From: Flavobacterium sp.
Lineage (GTDB): Bacteria; Bacteroidota; Bacteroidia; Flavobacteriales; Flavobacteriaceae
DNA length: 64,000 bases
NCBI RefSeq assembly: GCF_035195345.1
Contig: NZ_CP136574.1
Span: 1,665,871 to 1,729,870 of the forward strand
Direction: 5' to 3'
Shown: positions 17,688 to 27,262 of the stretch, piece by piece
Layout: each line of letters begins with the position of its first letter
Numbering within the stretch: the stretch's first letter is position 1
The notes under the pieces: model-generated
The model's input: the letters and a program-made list of their open reading frames with translations, nothing else
Told to the model about the DNA's origin: nothing
Databases searched by the model: none
Position numbers and translations under genes: made by a program

Positions 17688-20648
17688 CTATTTATTAATA
17701 ACCAATTTTTTAGTTGTTTTTGCACTTCCGTTTTGAACCGTTAGCATATATATTCCATCTGATAAACTTTCAACATTTAATGTTTCAAAATTTGTTGAAG
17801 AAACTTTAGAGATTACTTTTCTTCCTTGCACATCAAACAATTCATAAGTTGTATCTCCTGTTACATTTCCTAAATCAATATTTACTATTCCTTTAGCAGG
17901 ATTTGGATATACTTTTAAAGATCCTAAAACATTGTCATTTGAACTTAATGAAGCAGTTACAGCACATACCTCAATTGAAAAACTACTTATTGTTCCACCA
18001 TCGTTATTAAATGGATCGTCAACTAATAATGTCCATGTTCCATCTGCAATTAAACCGTTTAAACTACTTAAAGGATTTGTCGGAGCTATATCTCCTGAAA
18101 TTGATGGAGTACCCGTACAAGTTGGAGCAGCACCAGAATCAATTAATCTACAATTAATATCATCGTTATCACCACAAGGCTGCTGTAGCAATGTAACAAT
18201 AGGACTTCCTAATGAAACAGGGCCTTGTAACATTATTGTCATATCTTGAACATAAGTATGAGTCATTGCAAAAGAAACTCTCATTTCACCGATTGTTAAA
18301 CCTCCTGTTATAATAACTGGCACACTAGCACTAGAATTAGCCACTTCTGCAACTGTAGCATTCGAAAAATCTGTTGCAGTAAATGTATTCCCACAAGATA
18401 AAATTCCTGTTCTAAAAGAATAAACTGTTGCATTAGTTTCACTTGCTGCACCACATCTATTGGAAGGAACTATTCTCCAATAATACATAGTATCTTGAGA
18501 TAAACCTGAAACAATATAATTTGTATTTGGAGTAGTCTGATTCACTATATAAGTTGAAAATGATGGACTTGTAGACAATTGAACTATTTGATTCTCAACA
18601 TTAGAATTAGCTGCCCAATCAAGATTAACTGTTGTTGAAGCGCCATTAAATCCATTAGCAGGATATAACATAGCAACTGGATCAAAAGTAGAACTATAAA
18701 TCTTAAGTACTTTAGTTCTTGTTTCTAATTCTACCCCATTATTTCCTACTATTCCAATATTGTATTCCCCTGGAACAACAGAACCTAAATTAGAAACAGT
18801 CATTGTAACTGTTCCATTAGCACTTAAACTAGTTGGAGAAATTGAAACATTAGCGCCTGAAGGTACTCCTGTAGCAGAAAAATTTGTTGTTCCACCACCT
18901 ACTTGTTTATAATTAAACGTATAAGTAGCTGTTTGATTACTACACAATTCAACATTATCTGAGGTTGGAATAAGAGCAATATTTGATGATAAACCTGTCA
19001 CAACCAATGAATAATTTTGTCCTCCTGTAACTAAAGTCCCTTTATGAGTCACTGTAATTACATAATTCCCAGCCGCTGGATTGTCAATTTTAACTACTTC
19101 AACATTATCAATACTATTATCCGCATCTCTCAATGCTGGTGAAGTTGGAGAATTAACATCTAGTCTCCAAGGATAAAAAGGAATACCATCTTTAGTAATT
19201 CTAATATCTAAGTCATTTACTAACGCTTTGAAAGGGTCATTTGGTGTTAATCTTTGACCATTATTAGCTTCACCAGGAACATCTGTCCATGTAATTGAAG
19301 CTATAAGTGGATTACTTGCGCCTCCACTAGATGCAACAGTCATTGAAAATATATCACCTTGGTTTAATCGTTCTTCTGAAACCCATGATGATAATCCATT
19401 ATTTGTAATAGTTTCTGCTGCTTTTTTAGCATTTAACAACCCCCATCCAAATTTGGGATCTGGCCCTAAAACTCCCGCATCGTCAGCCGTATGACAAGCC
19501 AAACCTTTTAATGTAGCAGATTTCATAAAATTATTTGTTACATTTTTATAGTGTTGCTGTAACAATAACAGAGTCCCTGTAACATTAGGAGCAGCCATAG
19601 ATGTTCCAGACATTTGACCTGTAGCGGTATCAGAAGTTTCAACGATAGAATTTACTGCAGTACCGTTGCCTGCAATATCTGGTTTTATTCTTCTATCGTC
19701 TGTAGGACCTTGGCTACTTGAATTATCAATATTAACACTTGATAAAGAACCGTCAGCGTTAATTACAGCATCCTGAGCATTAGCAATTGTTAATACATTT
19801 TTAGCTACTTTATTACCAACTAATTTATCATAACCAGCAGCAATTGGGTCCGGATTATTATTATTTGTTCCATCATTTCCAGCAGAATAAACAGCTAAAT
19901 AATATGGTGAAACATAAGCAATTTCATCCCAAGCCCTTGAATCATCTACATACGAACCAATATACCATGAAGGAAGTGTTCCTCCTGTTCCTGTAACTGG
20001 TACTCCATAAGAATGATTTGAAAGGAGCATTCCTAATGCCACTTCAGATAATACTTCAGATTCATCATCTGTCCAATTAAATGTTCTTGCTGTAGCTTGT
20101 GTTGCCATCCCTTTAATAGCATTAGAACCAATACTCCATCTATTGGCAATAATTGTCCCAGATACGTGTGTGGCATGATCTGAATAAGTTGTTCCAGTTG
20201 CATCATCTACTGTTGTAAGTCTGCCTGTTTCAAAACCTCTATGTGTTCTTCTCACGGTACCGCCATCCCATACTCTAGCCACCATGTTCTGTCCATCTAA
20301 AGTTAATCCTAAACCACCTCCAGTATTTAAATAATTAGTACGAGTGGATCTAGCCGCAGCAACATTTTCTGTTGAATAATAAATTGGGAAGCCATCTGGT
20401 GTTAACTTCATTAATTCTTGAAATGAACCATCTTCATTTTTGATTGTAATAGGCCATCCATTTATTTTTGCTGCTTCATAAGCTGCTTCTTTCTCATCTG
20501 CCTCTTTCTTTTTGTAAGTAACTTCTAATTCTTTAATTTTCTCCAAATCATAATTTTTGGTTATTTTTTCTACATCTTCTTTTGTTTGAGAACAAACAAA
20601 TCCAGAAAAAACTAATGAAAAAATAAGTAGTAATGTTCTGATTTTCAT
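17688..20648 (-). CDS. Secreted S8 subtilisin-like protease with type IX secretion signal
   Basis: A 986-residue exported protease. Signal peptide about 1-20, a Lys/Glu-rich pro-region, then an S8 domain (about 120-415) with catalytic Asp128 (VARVWDGG), His158 (SDHATHVSGT) and Ser350 (GTSMAAPNVTG). A second half holds a beta-sandwich region, a fibronectin-like domain near 660-745 (YYWRIVPSNRCG), a P-domain-like region about 750-890, and a C-terminal Por secretion domain (about 905-986) with LKVYPNPAKGIVNI and GIYMLTV. It should be exported by Sec, cross the outer membrane by T9SS and be surface-attached or released. Likely nutritional protease; the substrate is unknown. Confidence 0.94.
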   Translation of the reverse strand: MKIRTLLLIFSLVFSGFVCSQTKEDVEKITKNYDLEKIKELEVTYKKKEADEKEAAYEAAKINGWPITIKNEDGSFQELMKLTPDGFPIYYSTENVAAARSTRTNYLNTGGGLGLTLDGQNMVARVWDGGTVRRTHRGFETGRLTTVDDATGTTYSDHATHVSGTIIANRWSIGSNAIKGMATQATARTFNWTDDESEVLSEVALGMLLSNHSYGVPVTGTGGTLPSWYIGSYVDDSRAWDEIAYVSPYYLAVYSAGNDGTNNNNPDPIAAGYDKLVGNKVAKNVLTIANAQDAVINADGSLSSVNIDNSSSQGPTDDRRIKPDIAGNGTAVNSIVETSDTATGQMSGTSMAAPNVTGTLLLLQQHYKNVTNNFMKSATLKGLACHTADDAGVLGPDPKFGWGLLNAKKAAETITNNGLSSWVSEERLNQGDIFSMTVASSGGASNPLIASITWTDVPGEANNGQRLTPNDPFKALVNDLDIRITKDGIPFYPWRLDVNSPTSPALRDADNSIDNVEVVKIDNPAAGNYVITVTHKGTLVTGGQNYSLVVTGLSSNIALIPTSDNVELCSNQTATYTFNYKQVGGGTTNFSATGVPSGANVSISPTSLSANGTVTMTVSNLGSVVPGEYNIGIVGNNGVELETRTKVLKIYSSTFDPVAMLYPANGFNGASTTVNLDWAANSNVENQIVQLSTSPSFSTYIVNQTTPNTNYIVSGLSQDTMYYWRIVPSNRCGAASETNATVYSFRTGILSCGNTFTATDFSNATVAEVANSSASVPVIITGGLTIGEMRVSFAMTHTYVQDMTIMLQGPVSLGSPIVTLLQQPCGDNDDINCRLIDSGAAPTCTGTPSISGDIAPTNPLSSLNGLIADGTWTLLVDDPFNNDGGTISSFSIEVCAVTASLSSNDNVLGSLKVYPNPAKGIVNIDLGNVTGDTTYELFDVQGRKVISKVSSTNFETLNVESLSDGIYMLTVQNGSAKTTKKLVINK

Positions 20649-20773
20649 CTTTATTAGTAGGTTTTATAGTGATTAATTAACAAATATAAAATTAATTATC
20701 TAATTTTCTAAAACATTTATATTTATTTAATATTTGTTGATTTAATATTACTTTTACGAAAAAATAACAATTT

Positions 20774-22213
20774 ATGGTTTTAAGCAGATTTTGGTTAGTG
20801 ATATTTATATCTTCTATCTTTTTTATTGTTTTTGGATTGTTTTCTTCGCAATACTATTCTATTGATTATGTATTGAATGGCAAACAAGGTGAACCGCTTT
20901 TAATTGGTGAAAAATATTTAAAAGAAGTGCCTCAATTTGTACAAGACAGTGTGCAAAAAGCGGAAGATAAAACATTCATTATTAATAAAAATGAAGCTGA
21001 TGCCGACACCACTTATGTGTTCAACAATCAAACTGTAAAAATCTACAGCGGAAAACAAAAAGCTGATGGATTACTACCCATGACTAAAAGCAGTTTGTTT
21101 GATTTAATTCTTCCTTTAATGGCTTATTTGTCATTTTTTTGTGGAATTATGGAATTACTAATTATTTCTGGAGCTTCTGAACGATTAGCTAAAAAACTAA
21201 GTCCTCTATTTGCCAAAGTATTTCCTTCTATTCCAAAAAATCACGAATCAATTTCCTACATGACATTGAATTTTGCTGCTAACTTTTTAGGTCTGGATTC
21301 TGCGGCTACTCCATTTGGATTAAAAGCCATGCAAAGTTTACAAGAACTCAACGATGATAAAGACCGAGCAAGTGATGCCCAAATTATGTTCATGTGTTTA
21401 CACGCTGCGGGTTTAACATTAATCCCAACCTCAATTATTGGGTATCGAGCGGCTGAACATGCTGCCAATCCTGCTGATGTAATGTTACCTTGTATTATTA
21501 CTTCTTTTGTTGGAACTATTGCTGCTTTTATCTTGGTTGGAATTAAACAACGAGTTAATTTTAAAAGTGCTTCTCTACTAGCAGTTTTAATGGGTGTTAT
21601 CGGCGCCATTGTAGGATTATTATTTTATGTAAACAGTTTAGATTTAATCGGAAAAAATTATTTTACTTCTAATCTTTCTGGATTATTATTGATATTAATC
21701 ATAGGTGGAACTTTGATTTTTTCTTTCGTTCAAGAGAAGAAATTTGTGGAACAAAAAACAACCATTTTCGACACTTTTGTATCAGGAGCCAACAACGGAT
21801 TAAAAACGGGAGTAACTATTTTTCCTTATGTAATGGGAATGTTAGTAGCTATTTCGTTATTCAGAAATAGTGGTTTGTTTGAAAATATAAGCTACGGAAT
21901 TTCATTTCTATTTGCTCATCTTGGTGTCGCTAAAGAGATCACCGATTCGCTCCCTGTGGCGATGTTACGTCCTTTTAGTTCTGGTGGTTCACGAGGTTTT
22001 ATGATTGATGCGATGAAGCAATTTGGACCTGACTCCTTAACCGGAAGATTAAGCTGTATTTTCCAATGCAGTGCCGAAACAACTTTCTACGTGATTGCCG
22101 TTTATTTTGGAAGTATCAATGTGAAAAATACACGCTATACTTTAGGAATGATGCTTTTAGTGGATTTAATTTGTGTGATTACAGCAATTTTTGTGGCGAG
22201 TTGGTTTTTTTAG
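20774..22213 (+). CDS. Nucleoside-recognition (Gate) domain membrane protein, SpmA-SpmB fusion type
   Basis: A 479-residue inner-membrane protein with an N-terminal helix, a soluble insert with many lysines (about 30-100), and two Gate-domain halves (about 105-290 and 320-475). GLDSAATPFGLKAM and AMLRPFSSGGSRGFMIDAM are the repeated Gate motifs, and QCSAETTFYVIAVYFGS ends the second. In spore formers the two halves are separate SpmA and SpmB proteins; here they form one chain in a non-sporulating lineage, so the role is unknown and possibly transport-related. Two small membrane-protein genes follow closely. Confidence 0.9.
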   Translation: MVLSRFWLVIFISSIFFIVFGLFSSQYYSIDYVLNGKQGEPLLIGEKYLKEVPQFVQDSVQKAEDKTFIINKNEADADTTYVFNNQTVKIYSGKQKADGLLPMTKSSLFDLILPLMAYLSFFCGIMELLIISGASERLAKKLSPLFAKVFPSIPKNHESISYMTLNFAANFLGLDSAATPFGLKAMQSLQELNDDKDRASDAQIMFMCLHAAGLTLIPTSIIGYRAAEHAANPADVMLPCIITSFVGTIAAFILVGIKQRVNFKSASLLAVLMGVIGAIVGLLFYVNSLDLIGKNYFTSNLSGLLLILIIGGTLIFSFVQEKKFVEQKTTIFDTFVSGANNGLKTGVTIFPYVMGMLVAISLFRNSGLFENISYGISFLFAHLGVAKEITDSLPVAMLRPFSSGGSRGFMIDAMKQFGPDSLTGRLSCIFQCSAETTFYVIAVYFGSINVKNTRYTLGMMLLVDLICVITAIFVASWFF

Positions 22214-22216
22214 AAG

Positions 22217-22591
22217 ATGGATAAAATGCTTAAATATGCTTCAATATTAATTATTCTAATCAGTTTTGTTTCATTTTACAGAACATTTCAAGAATACAAA
22301 ATATTAAATTCTGGAAACAAAATCTCTGTTAGTGTTTTCTCAGTACCTATTTCGTGTAGCGAATCTTCTAAAACTTCTAAAGCTTATTTTACTTTTTACT
22401 TTAACGAAAAGAAACAAAGTAAAAGGTTAGAAGGTCGTTGCTCAATAAATGTTGGAGACAAGATCAATCTAATTACAAATGAAACAAAAGATATTTTCCT
22501 CTTTGAAGATGAAGATATTCATTTTAAATTTTTAGCCGGTTTACTGATTTTTGTTGCTGGAATTTATTGTTATTTCAAAGCAAGTAAATAA
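22217..22591 (+). CDS. Small membrane protein with two terminal helices (124 residues)
   Basis: Not confidently recognised. One transmembrane segment near 5-22 and a second near 100-120 flank an extracytoplasmic beta-rich region with two cysteines (in ISCSES and GRCSIN). The layout recalls DUF3592-type proteins. It starts three bases after the preceding stop, so it is co-transcribed with the Gate-domain gene. Confidence 0.7.
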   Translation: MDKMLKYASILIILISFVSFYRTFQEYKILNSGNKISVSVFSVPISCSESSKTSKAYFTFYFNEKKQSKRLEGRCSINVGDKINLITNETKDIFLFEDEDIHFKFLAGLLIFVAGIYCYFKASK

Positions 22592-22610
22592 TTTTTTAGT
22601 TTAAATAAAA

Positions 22611-22814
22611 ATGAGTTTTTTTGAAGATATAATTATCAATTTAGGACAAGAAGGCATGTACTTCTTTTTTAAAAGACTTGGTATGCTAACTAAATGGATT
22701 TGTTATTCAGGAAAAAAACCATTCTCTGAAATTAAGAATGAAAATTGGAATACTAGGATAGGCTTCGTTTTGTTTTTAATTATAGTTGGGTTAATAATTT
22801 ATATTGTAGATTAA
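22611..22814 (+). CDS. Small hypothetical membrane protein (67 residues)
   Basis: Not recognised. A soluble N-terminal part with aromatic residues is followed by one C-terminal transmembrane helix (about 47-65, GFVLFLIIVGLIIYIV). It lies 19 bp after the previous small membrane-protein gene and before the interrupted lipoprotein gene. Confidence 0.55.
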   Translation: MSFFEDIIINLGQEGMYFFFKRLGMLTKWICYSGKKPFSEIKNENWNTRIGFVLFLIIVGLIIYIVD

Positions 22815-23022
22815 TTCCTCAAAGCTTTAAATGAAAAATATATTCTTTTTATTAATTTTTATTTTCTTTTTTTCTTGTGAAAAAAAAGAGGAAAACCTTT
22901 TAATAGGTAACTGGTGTTTTGATGAACGATTAAAAAATGAAGGTTATGATTCCTTCGATGAAGAAATTTTTGGTTTAAATATTTCGGAATTATAAAGAAT
23001 TTGGGATATAACTAAATTTAAC

Positions 23023-23030
23023 TATCTTCG
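23023..23030 (+). promoter_or_regulatory. TATCTTCG -7-like element inside the insertion sequence
   Basis: Seven of eight matches to TAnnTTTG, 22 bases before the passenger-gene ATG and 15 bases inside the left inverted repeat. It would drive both genes of the element. Confidence 0.3.
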
Positions 23031-23052
23031 TGTTCCACCTAAACACAAAGAT

Positions 23053-23511
23053 ATGAAAACAAAAATTAACGATTCAACTAAAACAATTATAAGTTACGTT
23101 ATAACTTTTTTGTCTCCAATACTTTTAAAGATTGAAGGATTTATAAGTTTATTTCAACAATTATCTAACACAAAAACAACAATGACTACATTACAAATAT
23201 TTGAATTAATAGCACTGCCATTCTTTTTTTTAGGTGTTTTTATATATTTTGATAAAAAATTCAAAGCTATAAAACAAGATTTGAAAACACAAAGTGAAAT
23301 ACTAAGAGATGATTCTCATGAAATTGATATGTATTTATCTACTGTACAAAATAGGAAAACACAATATCTATATGATTGTATAAAGGCAAACACTATTTTG
23401 CCTGAACCAAAAAAATGGATGACCGAAGAAGAAGAAAGATTACATTCTAAAAACTCAAATGAAAGAGCAGAAATTATAGAATCAATAAATGAGCGTTTAA
23501 GTAAAAATTAA
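23053..23511 (+). CDS. Passenger membrane protein of the IS1595-type element (152 residues)
   Basis: Not recognised. Two hydrophobic segments (about 13-30 and 50-68, LIALPFFFLGVFIYF) are followed by a charged, probably coiled-coil cytoplasmic tail with KAIKQDLKTQSEILRDDSHE and a terminal Glu/Arg-rich helix. It lies wholly within the inverted repeats and 8 bp before the transposase gene in the same direction, so it moves with the element. IS1595-family elements are known to carry passenger genes; this one has no obvious transposition motif. Confidence 0.75.
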   Translation: MKTKINDSTKTIISYVITFLSPILLKIEGFISLFQQLSNTKTTMTTLQIFELIALPFFFLGVFIYFDKKFKAIKQDLKTQSEILRDDSHEIDMYLSTVQNRKTQYLYDCIKANTILPEPKKWMTEEEERLHSKNSNERAEIIESINERLSKN

Positions 23512-23519
23512 GTTTAAAA

Positions 23520-24530
23520 ATGAATATAGTAGAAATATCAGAAAAATTCCCAACGGAATTAGATGCTGTTAAATACTTCGAGGAAATCCGTTGGGGCGAA
23601 AAACCTATTTGTGCTTATTGTGAATCTACTAATCTTTCTAAACGTGGTAAAGATTTACGTTTTAAGTGCTACAATTGTGGTAAATCTACTTCTGTAACTG
23701 TTGATACGGCTTTACATTCTACCAATATGAGTTTAAAAAAATGGATGTTTGCATTTTCTATTGTTTGCGATGCTAAGAAAGGTTTATCTGCTTTACAATT
23801 ACAAAGAAATCTAAATGTAAGTTATCCAACCGCTTTAAATATGTATCATAAAATGCGAAATTTAATGAGTATTGAAAATGATAGCATAGAGTTAGAGGGT
23901 ATTGTAGAAATGGACGAAATGTATGTTGGAGGTAAGCCAAGAAAATTTAACAACGGAGAAACAAACAAGCCGTTATTTAAAACTTCAATTCCAGAATTAG
24001 ACGAAAGAATAGACGAATTAAAAGAAGTTGGAATTAAATTCAAAAGAGGTAAGGGAAATCCAGCAAAATCGGCTGAAAATCCAAAAAGAGGTAGAGGAAC
24101 TTCTAAAATTCCCGTAATAGGAATAGTTGAGAGAAATGGAGATGTAGTAGCACAAGTTTCAAAGCACGTTACCGCCAAGCAATTAAAAGATATGGTTCAA
24201 AAATACGTTGATACTGATGATAGCGTTTTAATTTCAGATGAGTATAGAGGTTATTCAAGAATAAATGAAATTATAGAACACGTAAAAATAGACCACCAAA
24301 GATTATATTCATACAAAGGAATAAATACGAACTCAATTGAAAGTTTTTGGGCAATTATCCGAAGACAAATAATTGGACAACATCATCAAGTAAGTTTGAA
24401 ACACTTACCTAAATATGTTGCAGAAGCCGTTTTTAAATACAATAATCGAAAAGAAGATGATATGTTTGAAACTCTTGTTATAAATGCTATGAAAACCCCT
24501 AAATCGGATATTATCCCAAATTCTTTATAA
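23520..24530 (+). CDS. IS1595-family transposase (ISXO2-like)
   Basis: A 336-residue DDE-type transposase. The N-terminal zinc ribbon has CAYC and CYNC pairs (about 32-60). The ISXO2 catalytic domain has Asp in VEMDEMYVGGKPR, Asp in LISDEYRGYSRI and the final acidic motif in NTNSIESFWAIIRRQ, with a Lys/Arg-rich insert (about 145-200) between the first two. Length is normal and the reading frame intact, so it may be active. The stop codon overlaps the right inverted repeat. Confidence 0.93.
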   Translation: MNIVEISEKFPTELDAVKYFEEIRWGEKPICAYCESTNLSKRGKDLRFKCYNCGKSTSVTVDTALHSTNMSLKKWMFAFSIVCDAKKGLSALQLQRNLNVSYPTALNMYHKMRNLMSIENDSIELEGIVEMDEMYVGGKPRKFNNGETNKPLFKTSIPELDERIDELKEVGIKFKRGKGNPAKSAENPKRGRGTSKIPVIGIVERNGDVVAQVSKHVTAKQLKDMVQKYVDTDDSVLISDEYRGYSRINEIIEHVKIDHQRLYSYKGINTNSIESFWAIIRRQIIGQHHQVSLKHLPKYVAEAVFKYNNRKEDDMFETLVINAMKTPKSDIIPNSL

Positions 24531-25568
24531 TTCCGAAATATTTTAAACGATAGTGTTCTTGAATATAAGTTTGGATTCTATGAAGATGTGCCAACCTCAA
24601 TGAATGTGTTGCATTTTGATCGTAAAAACCTAAATATGAAAATTAATGCCCAACGTTTTTTAGGGACAAAAACAAAATATAAGGTAAAAGACTCAACATT
24701 GTTTTTTTGGGATAAATCGGGTTCTTTTTGGGTAGAATATAAAATTAAAAGTCGAATCAAAAGCATTTAATTCTTGAAGACCAAAATCAAACAGAATATA
24801 ATTTAATTAAAACAGAAAATAATTATAACAATTCTACGCTATATGACGCCATAGTTGTTGATAGAGAAGGTGGATTTGGATGTTGCGGAATAAATACAAC
24901 ATACATCAATAGAAAGGGAGAAATGTATTTCAAAGGATTGGGCTATAATACAAATGAAAAGGATTTTAAAACTCAATTAGATTTAAAAACAGTTACTCAA
25001 ATATTTGATAATTTTGATAAGATTGATATCCTTAAAATGGACGACTCATACCACAGATCTGTTACTGATGCTCAGAACAATTCAATATCATTTATTAAAA
25101 ACGGAAAAATTGTAAAGTCTATTCAAGATTATGCAAATAAAGCTCCTTTAGATTTTTTTGCTGCTTATAATGAATTAAGTTATTTATATCAAAAAGTTAA
25201 AAAGAAAAATGACATTGTTTTTCTTTTTGATAATCGCGTACATTTTCCTTCTTTTGAAAATAAAAAAGTCCAAAATAAAATATATAATTCAGAATTGTTT
25301 TTACTTGAATTAGAATTAATGAAAGGGAAAGAATGTAATGTAAGTTTTAATCCAAAATACAGCTTAAACTTCTCTAATTTGAATCAAGGTTTTCTTTTTA
25401 ATAAAATAGAAACAGATGGAAGGTATTATAAATTCATTTATAAAAATAACACTTCGAAAACAATCGATATTGGTTACAATTTTATTGAAGTAAACTCAAT
25501 AATAAAACTAAAACAATAATTTATTTAAGAAACTAGAATTTCACAAATACTACAAAAATCCGTAACTT

Positions 25569-25576
25569 TACCTTTC
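25569..25576 (+). promoter_or_regulatory. TACCTTTC -7 element for fumarase
   Basis: Seven of eight matches to TAnnTTTG, 14 bases before the ATG; an overlapping TAACTTTA lies at 25563-25570. Confidence 0.35.
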
Positions 25577-25590
25577 AAAACATACACACA

Positions 25591-27192
25591 ATGGACTTTT
25601 TATATCAAGACCCGTATCCAATTTTAAAAGACGATACTCAATACAAAAAATTAACTTCCGATTACGTAAAAGTTGAGCAACTTGGCGATAGAGAAATCTT
25701 AGTAGTAGATCCAAAAGGATTAGAACTATTAGCACAAGAAGCAATGGACGACGTTTCATTTATGTTGCGTTCGGCACATTTACAAAAACTAAGAAACATT
25801 ATCGAAGACCCAGAAGCAACAGACAACGATCGTTTTGTGGCTTATAACTTATTACAAAATGCTGCTGTAGCTGTAGAAGGTCAATTGCCTTCTTGCCAAG
25901 ATACTGGAACTGCAATTGTAGTTGCTAAAAAAGGCGAAAACGTTTACACCGGTGTAGAAGATGGCGAATGGTTATCAAAAGGAATTTACAATACGTACCA
26001 AAATAAAAATCTTCGTTATTCGCAAATTGTTCCGATTTCGATGTTTGAAGAAAAAAACTCAGGTTCAAATCTTCCTGCTCAAATTGATATTTATGCGAAA
26101 AAAGGAAGTTCGTATGAATTCTTATTTTTAACAAAAGGTGGTGGTTCAGCTAACAAAACGTTTTTATATCAAAAAACCAAATCGTTGTTGAATGAAAAAT
26201 CGTTAGACGAATTTGTTCGTGAACGCATTATGGATTTAGGAACTGCGGCTTGTCCTCCGTATCACTTGGCTATCGTTATTGGTGGCACTTCTGCAGAAGC
26301 GAATTTAGCAGCAGTGAAAAAAGCATCAGCAGGATATTACGACAATCTTCCAACTTCTGGAAACATGTCAGGTCAAGCGTTTCGCGATTTGGAATGGGAA
26401 AAAAGAGTACAAATCATTTGTCAAGAAAGTCAAATTGGAGCTCAATTTGGTGGAAAATATTTAACACATGATGTTCGTGTGATTCGTTTACCTCGTCATG
26501 CGGCTTCTTGTCCGGTTGGAATGGGAGTTTCTTGTTCGGCTGATAGAAATATCAAAGGAAAAATCACTAAAGATGGTATTTTCTTAGAGCAATTAGAAAC
26601 CAATCCAGGTCAGTTTTTACCAACAACAGCGCCTCATTTAGAGCCAGCGGTTGAAGTTGATTTGAACAAACCAATGCCAGAAATTTTAGCAGAGTTATCA
26701 AAATACCCAATCAAAACACGTTTGAAATTAAACGGAACTTTGATTGTGGCTCGTGATATTGCACATGCAAAAATCAAAGAATTGTTAGACGCTGGAAAAC
26801 CAATGCCAGAGTATTTCAAAAATCATCCTGTATATTACGCAGGTCCAGCAAAAACTCCAGACGGAATGCCATCAGGAAGTTTTGGACCAACCACAGCAGG
26901 AAGAATGGACGTTTATGTAGACGAATTCCAAGCGGCTGGTGGAAGCATGATTATGTTAGCAAAAGGAAACCGAAGCAAAGACGTAATGAACGCTTGTAAG
27001 AAACACGGCGGATTCTACTTAGGTTCGATAGGTGGTCCTGCTGCTATTTTAGCAAAAGAAAACATTTTATCAGTAGAAGTCGTTGATTTTGAAGAATTAG
27101 GCATGGAAGCCGTTCGTAAAATTACCGTAAAAGATTTCCCAGCGTTTATTATTACCGATGACAAAGGAAATGATTTTTTTATGAATCTTTAA
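25591..27192 (+). CDS. fumA: Class I (iron-sulphur) fumarate hydratase
   Basis: Interconverts fumarate and malate in the citric acid cycle. The 533-residue single chain fuses the alpha part (about 1-310) and beta part (about 340-533), as in FumA/FumB. Cluster ligands include Cys102 in LPSCQDTGTAI, a cysteine in GTAACPPYHLAIVIGG and a cysteine in CPVGMGVSCSADRN. The beta half has PTTAGRMDVYVDEFQAAG and KHGGFYLGSIGGPAA. Class I enzymes carry an oxygen-sensitive 4Fe-4S cluster. A terminator-like hairpin follows. Confidence 0.95.
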   Translation: MDFLYQDPYPILKDDTQYKKLTSDYVKVEQLGDREILVVDPKGLELLAQEAMDDVSFMLRSAHLQKLRNIIEDPEATDNDRFVAYNLLQNAAVAVEGQLPSCQDTGTAIVVAKKGENVYTGVEDGEWLSKGIYNTYQNKNLRYSQIVPISMFEEKNSGSNLPAQIDIYAKKGSSYEFLFLTKGGGSANKTFLYQKTKSLLNEKSLDEFVRERIMDLGTAACPPYHLAIVIGGTSAEANLAAVKKASAGYYDNLPTSGNMSGQAFRDLEWEKRVQIICQESQIGAQFGGKYLTHDVRVIRLPRHAASCPVGMGVSCSADRNIKGKITKDGIFLEQLETNPGQFLPTTAPHLEPAVEVDLNKPMPEILAELSKYPIKTRLKLNGTLIVARDIAHAKIKELLDAGKPMPEYFKNHPVYYAGPAKTPDGMPSGSFGPTTAGRMDVYVDEFQAAGGSMIMLAKGNRSKDVMNACKKHGGFYLGSIGGPAAILAKENILSVEVVDFEELGMEAVRKITVKDFPAFIITDDKGNDFFMNL

Positions 27193-27228
27193 TCTCAGAA
27201 AAAAGAGAATAGAATACAGAAAATAGAC

Positions 27229-27262
27229 AAACCTGTGAGTTGAAAGACTTGCAGGTTTTTTT
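27229..27262 (+). terminator. Terminator hairpin after fumarase
   Basis: AAACCTG (27229-27235) pairs with CAGGTTT from 27252, with partial inner pairing, and is followed by a T-run. The sequence also resembles the palindromic repeat near hemE. Confidence 0.65.

Larger units (their letters stand above)
22980..24541 (+). mobile_element. IS1595-family (ISXO2-like) insertion sequence with passenger gene
   Basis: About 1.56 kb, bounded by perfectly matching 29-bp inverted repeats at 22980-23008 and 24512-24540 (each begins TATTTCGGAATTATAAAG when read inward). It contains a passenger gene (23053-23511) and the transposase (23520-24530), whose stop codon lies inside the right repeat. TTTAAA flanks both sides (22974-22979 and 24542-24547), compatible with a short target duplication; IS1595 elements usually give 8 bp, so the duplication is shorter than expected or eroded. 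Identical repeats suggest a fairly recent insertion. Confidence 0.88.
22830..25519 (+). pseudogene. Lipoprotein gene (lipocalin-like plus DUF6438-like) broken by an insertion sequence and a frameshift
   Basis: The start at 22830 encodes a lipoprotein signal with lipobox FFSC (Cys16) and LIGNWCFDE, but the frame enters the left inverted repeat of the insertion sequence after about 50 codons. The same frame resumes at 24543, so that GGTTTAAA...AACGAT restores Gly-Leu-Asn-Asp across the insertion. It stops at 24768-24770, and the rest continues in another frame (from about 24750 to 25519), so there is also a frameshift near 24745-24775. The rejoined product would be about 375 residues: a lipocalin-like front half and a back half (VVDREGGFGCCGINTTYINR onward) resembling DUF6438. 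The 198-residue C-terminal piece from the ATG at 24923 has no signal peptide and is unlikely to work alone. Confidence 0.8.

Noticed and set aside
22974..24547. Canonical 8-bp target duplication for the insertion sequence
   Set aside because: Only TTTAAA is repeated on both sides; because it is itself palindromic, a true duplication cannot be proven.
24588..24770. Separate small gene of 60 residues after the insertion sequence
   Set aside because: It is the middle part of the interrupted lipoprotein gene, in frame with its start once the element is removed.
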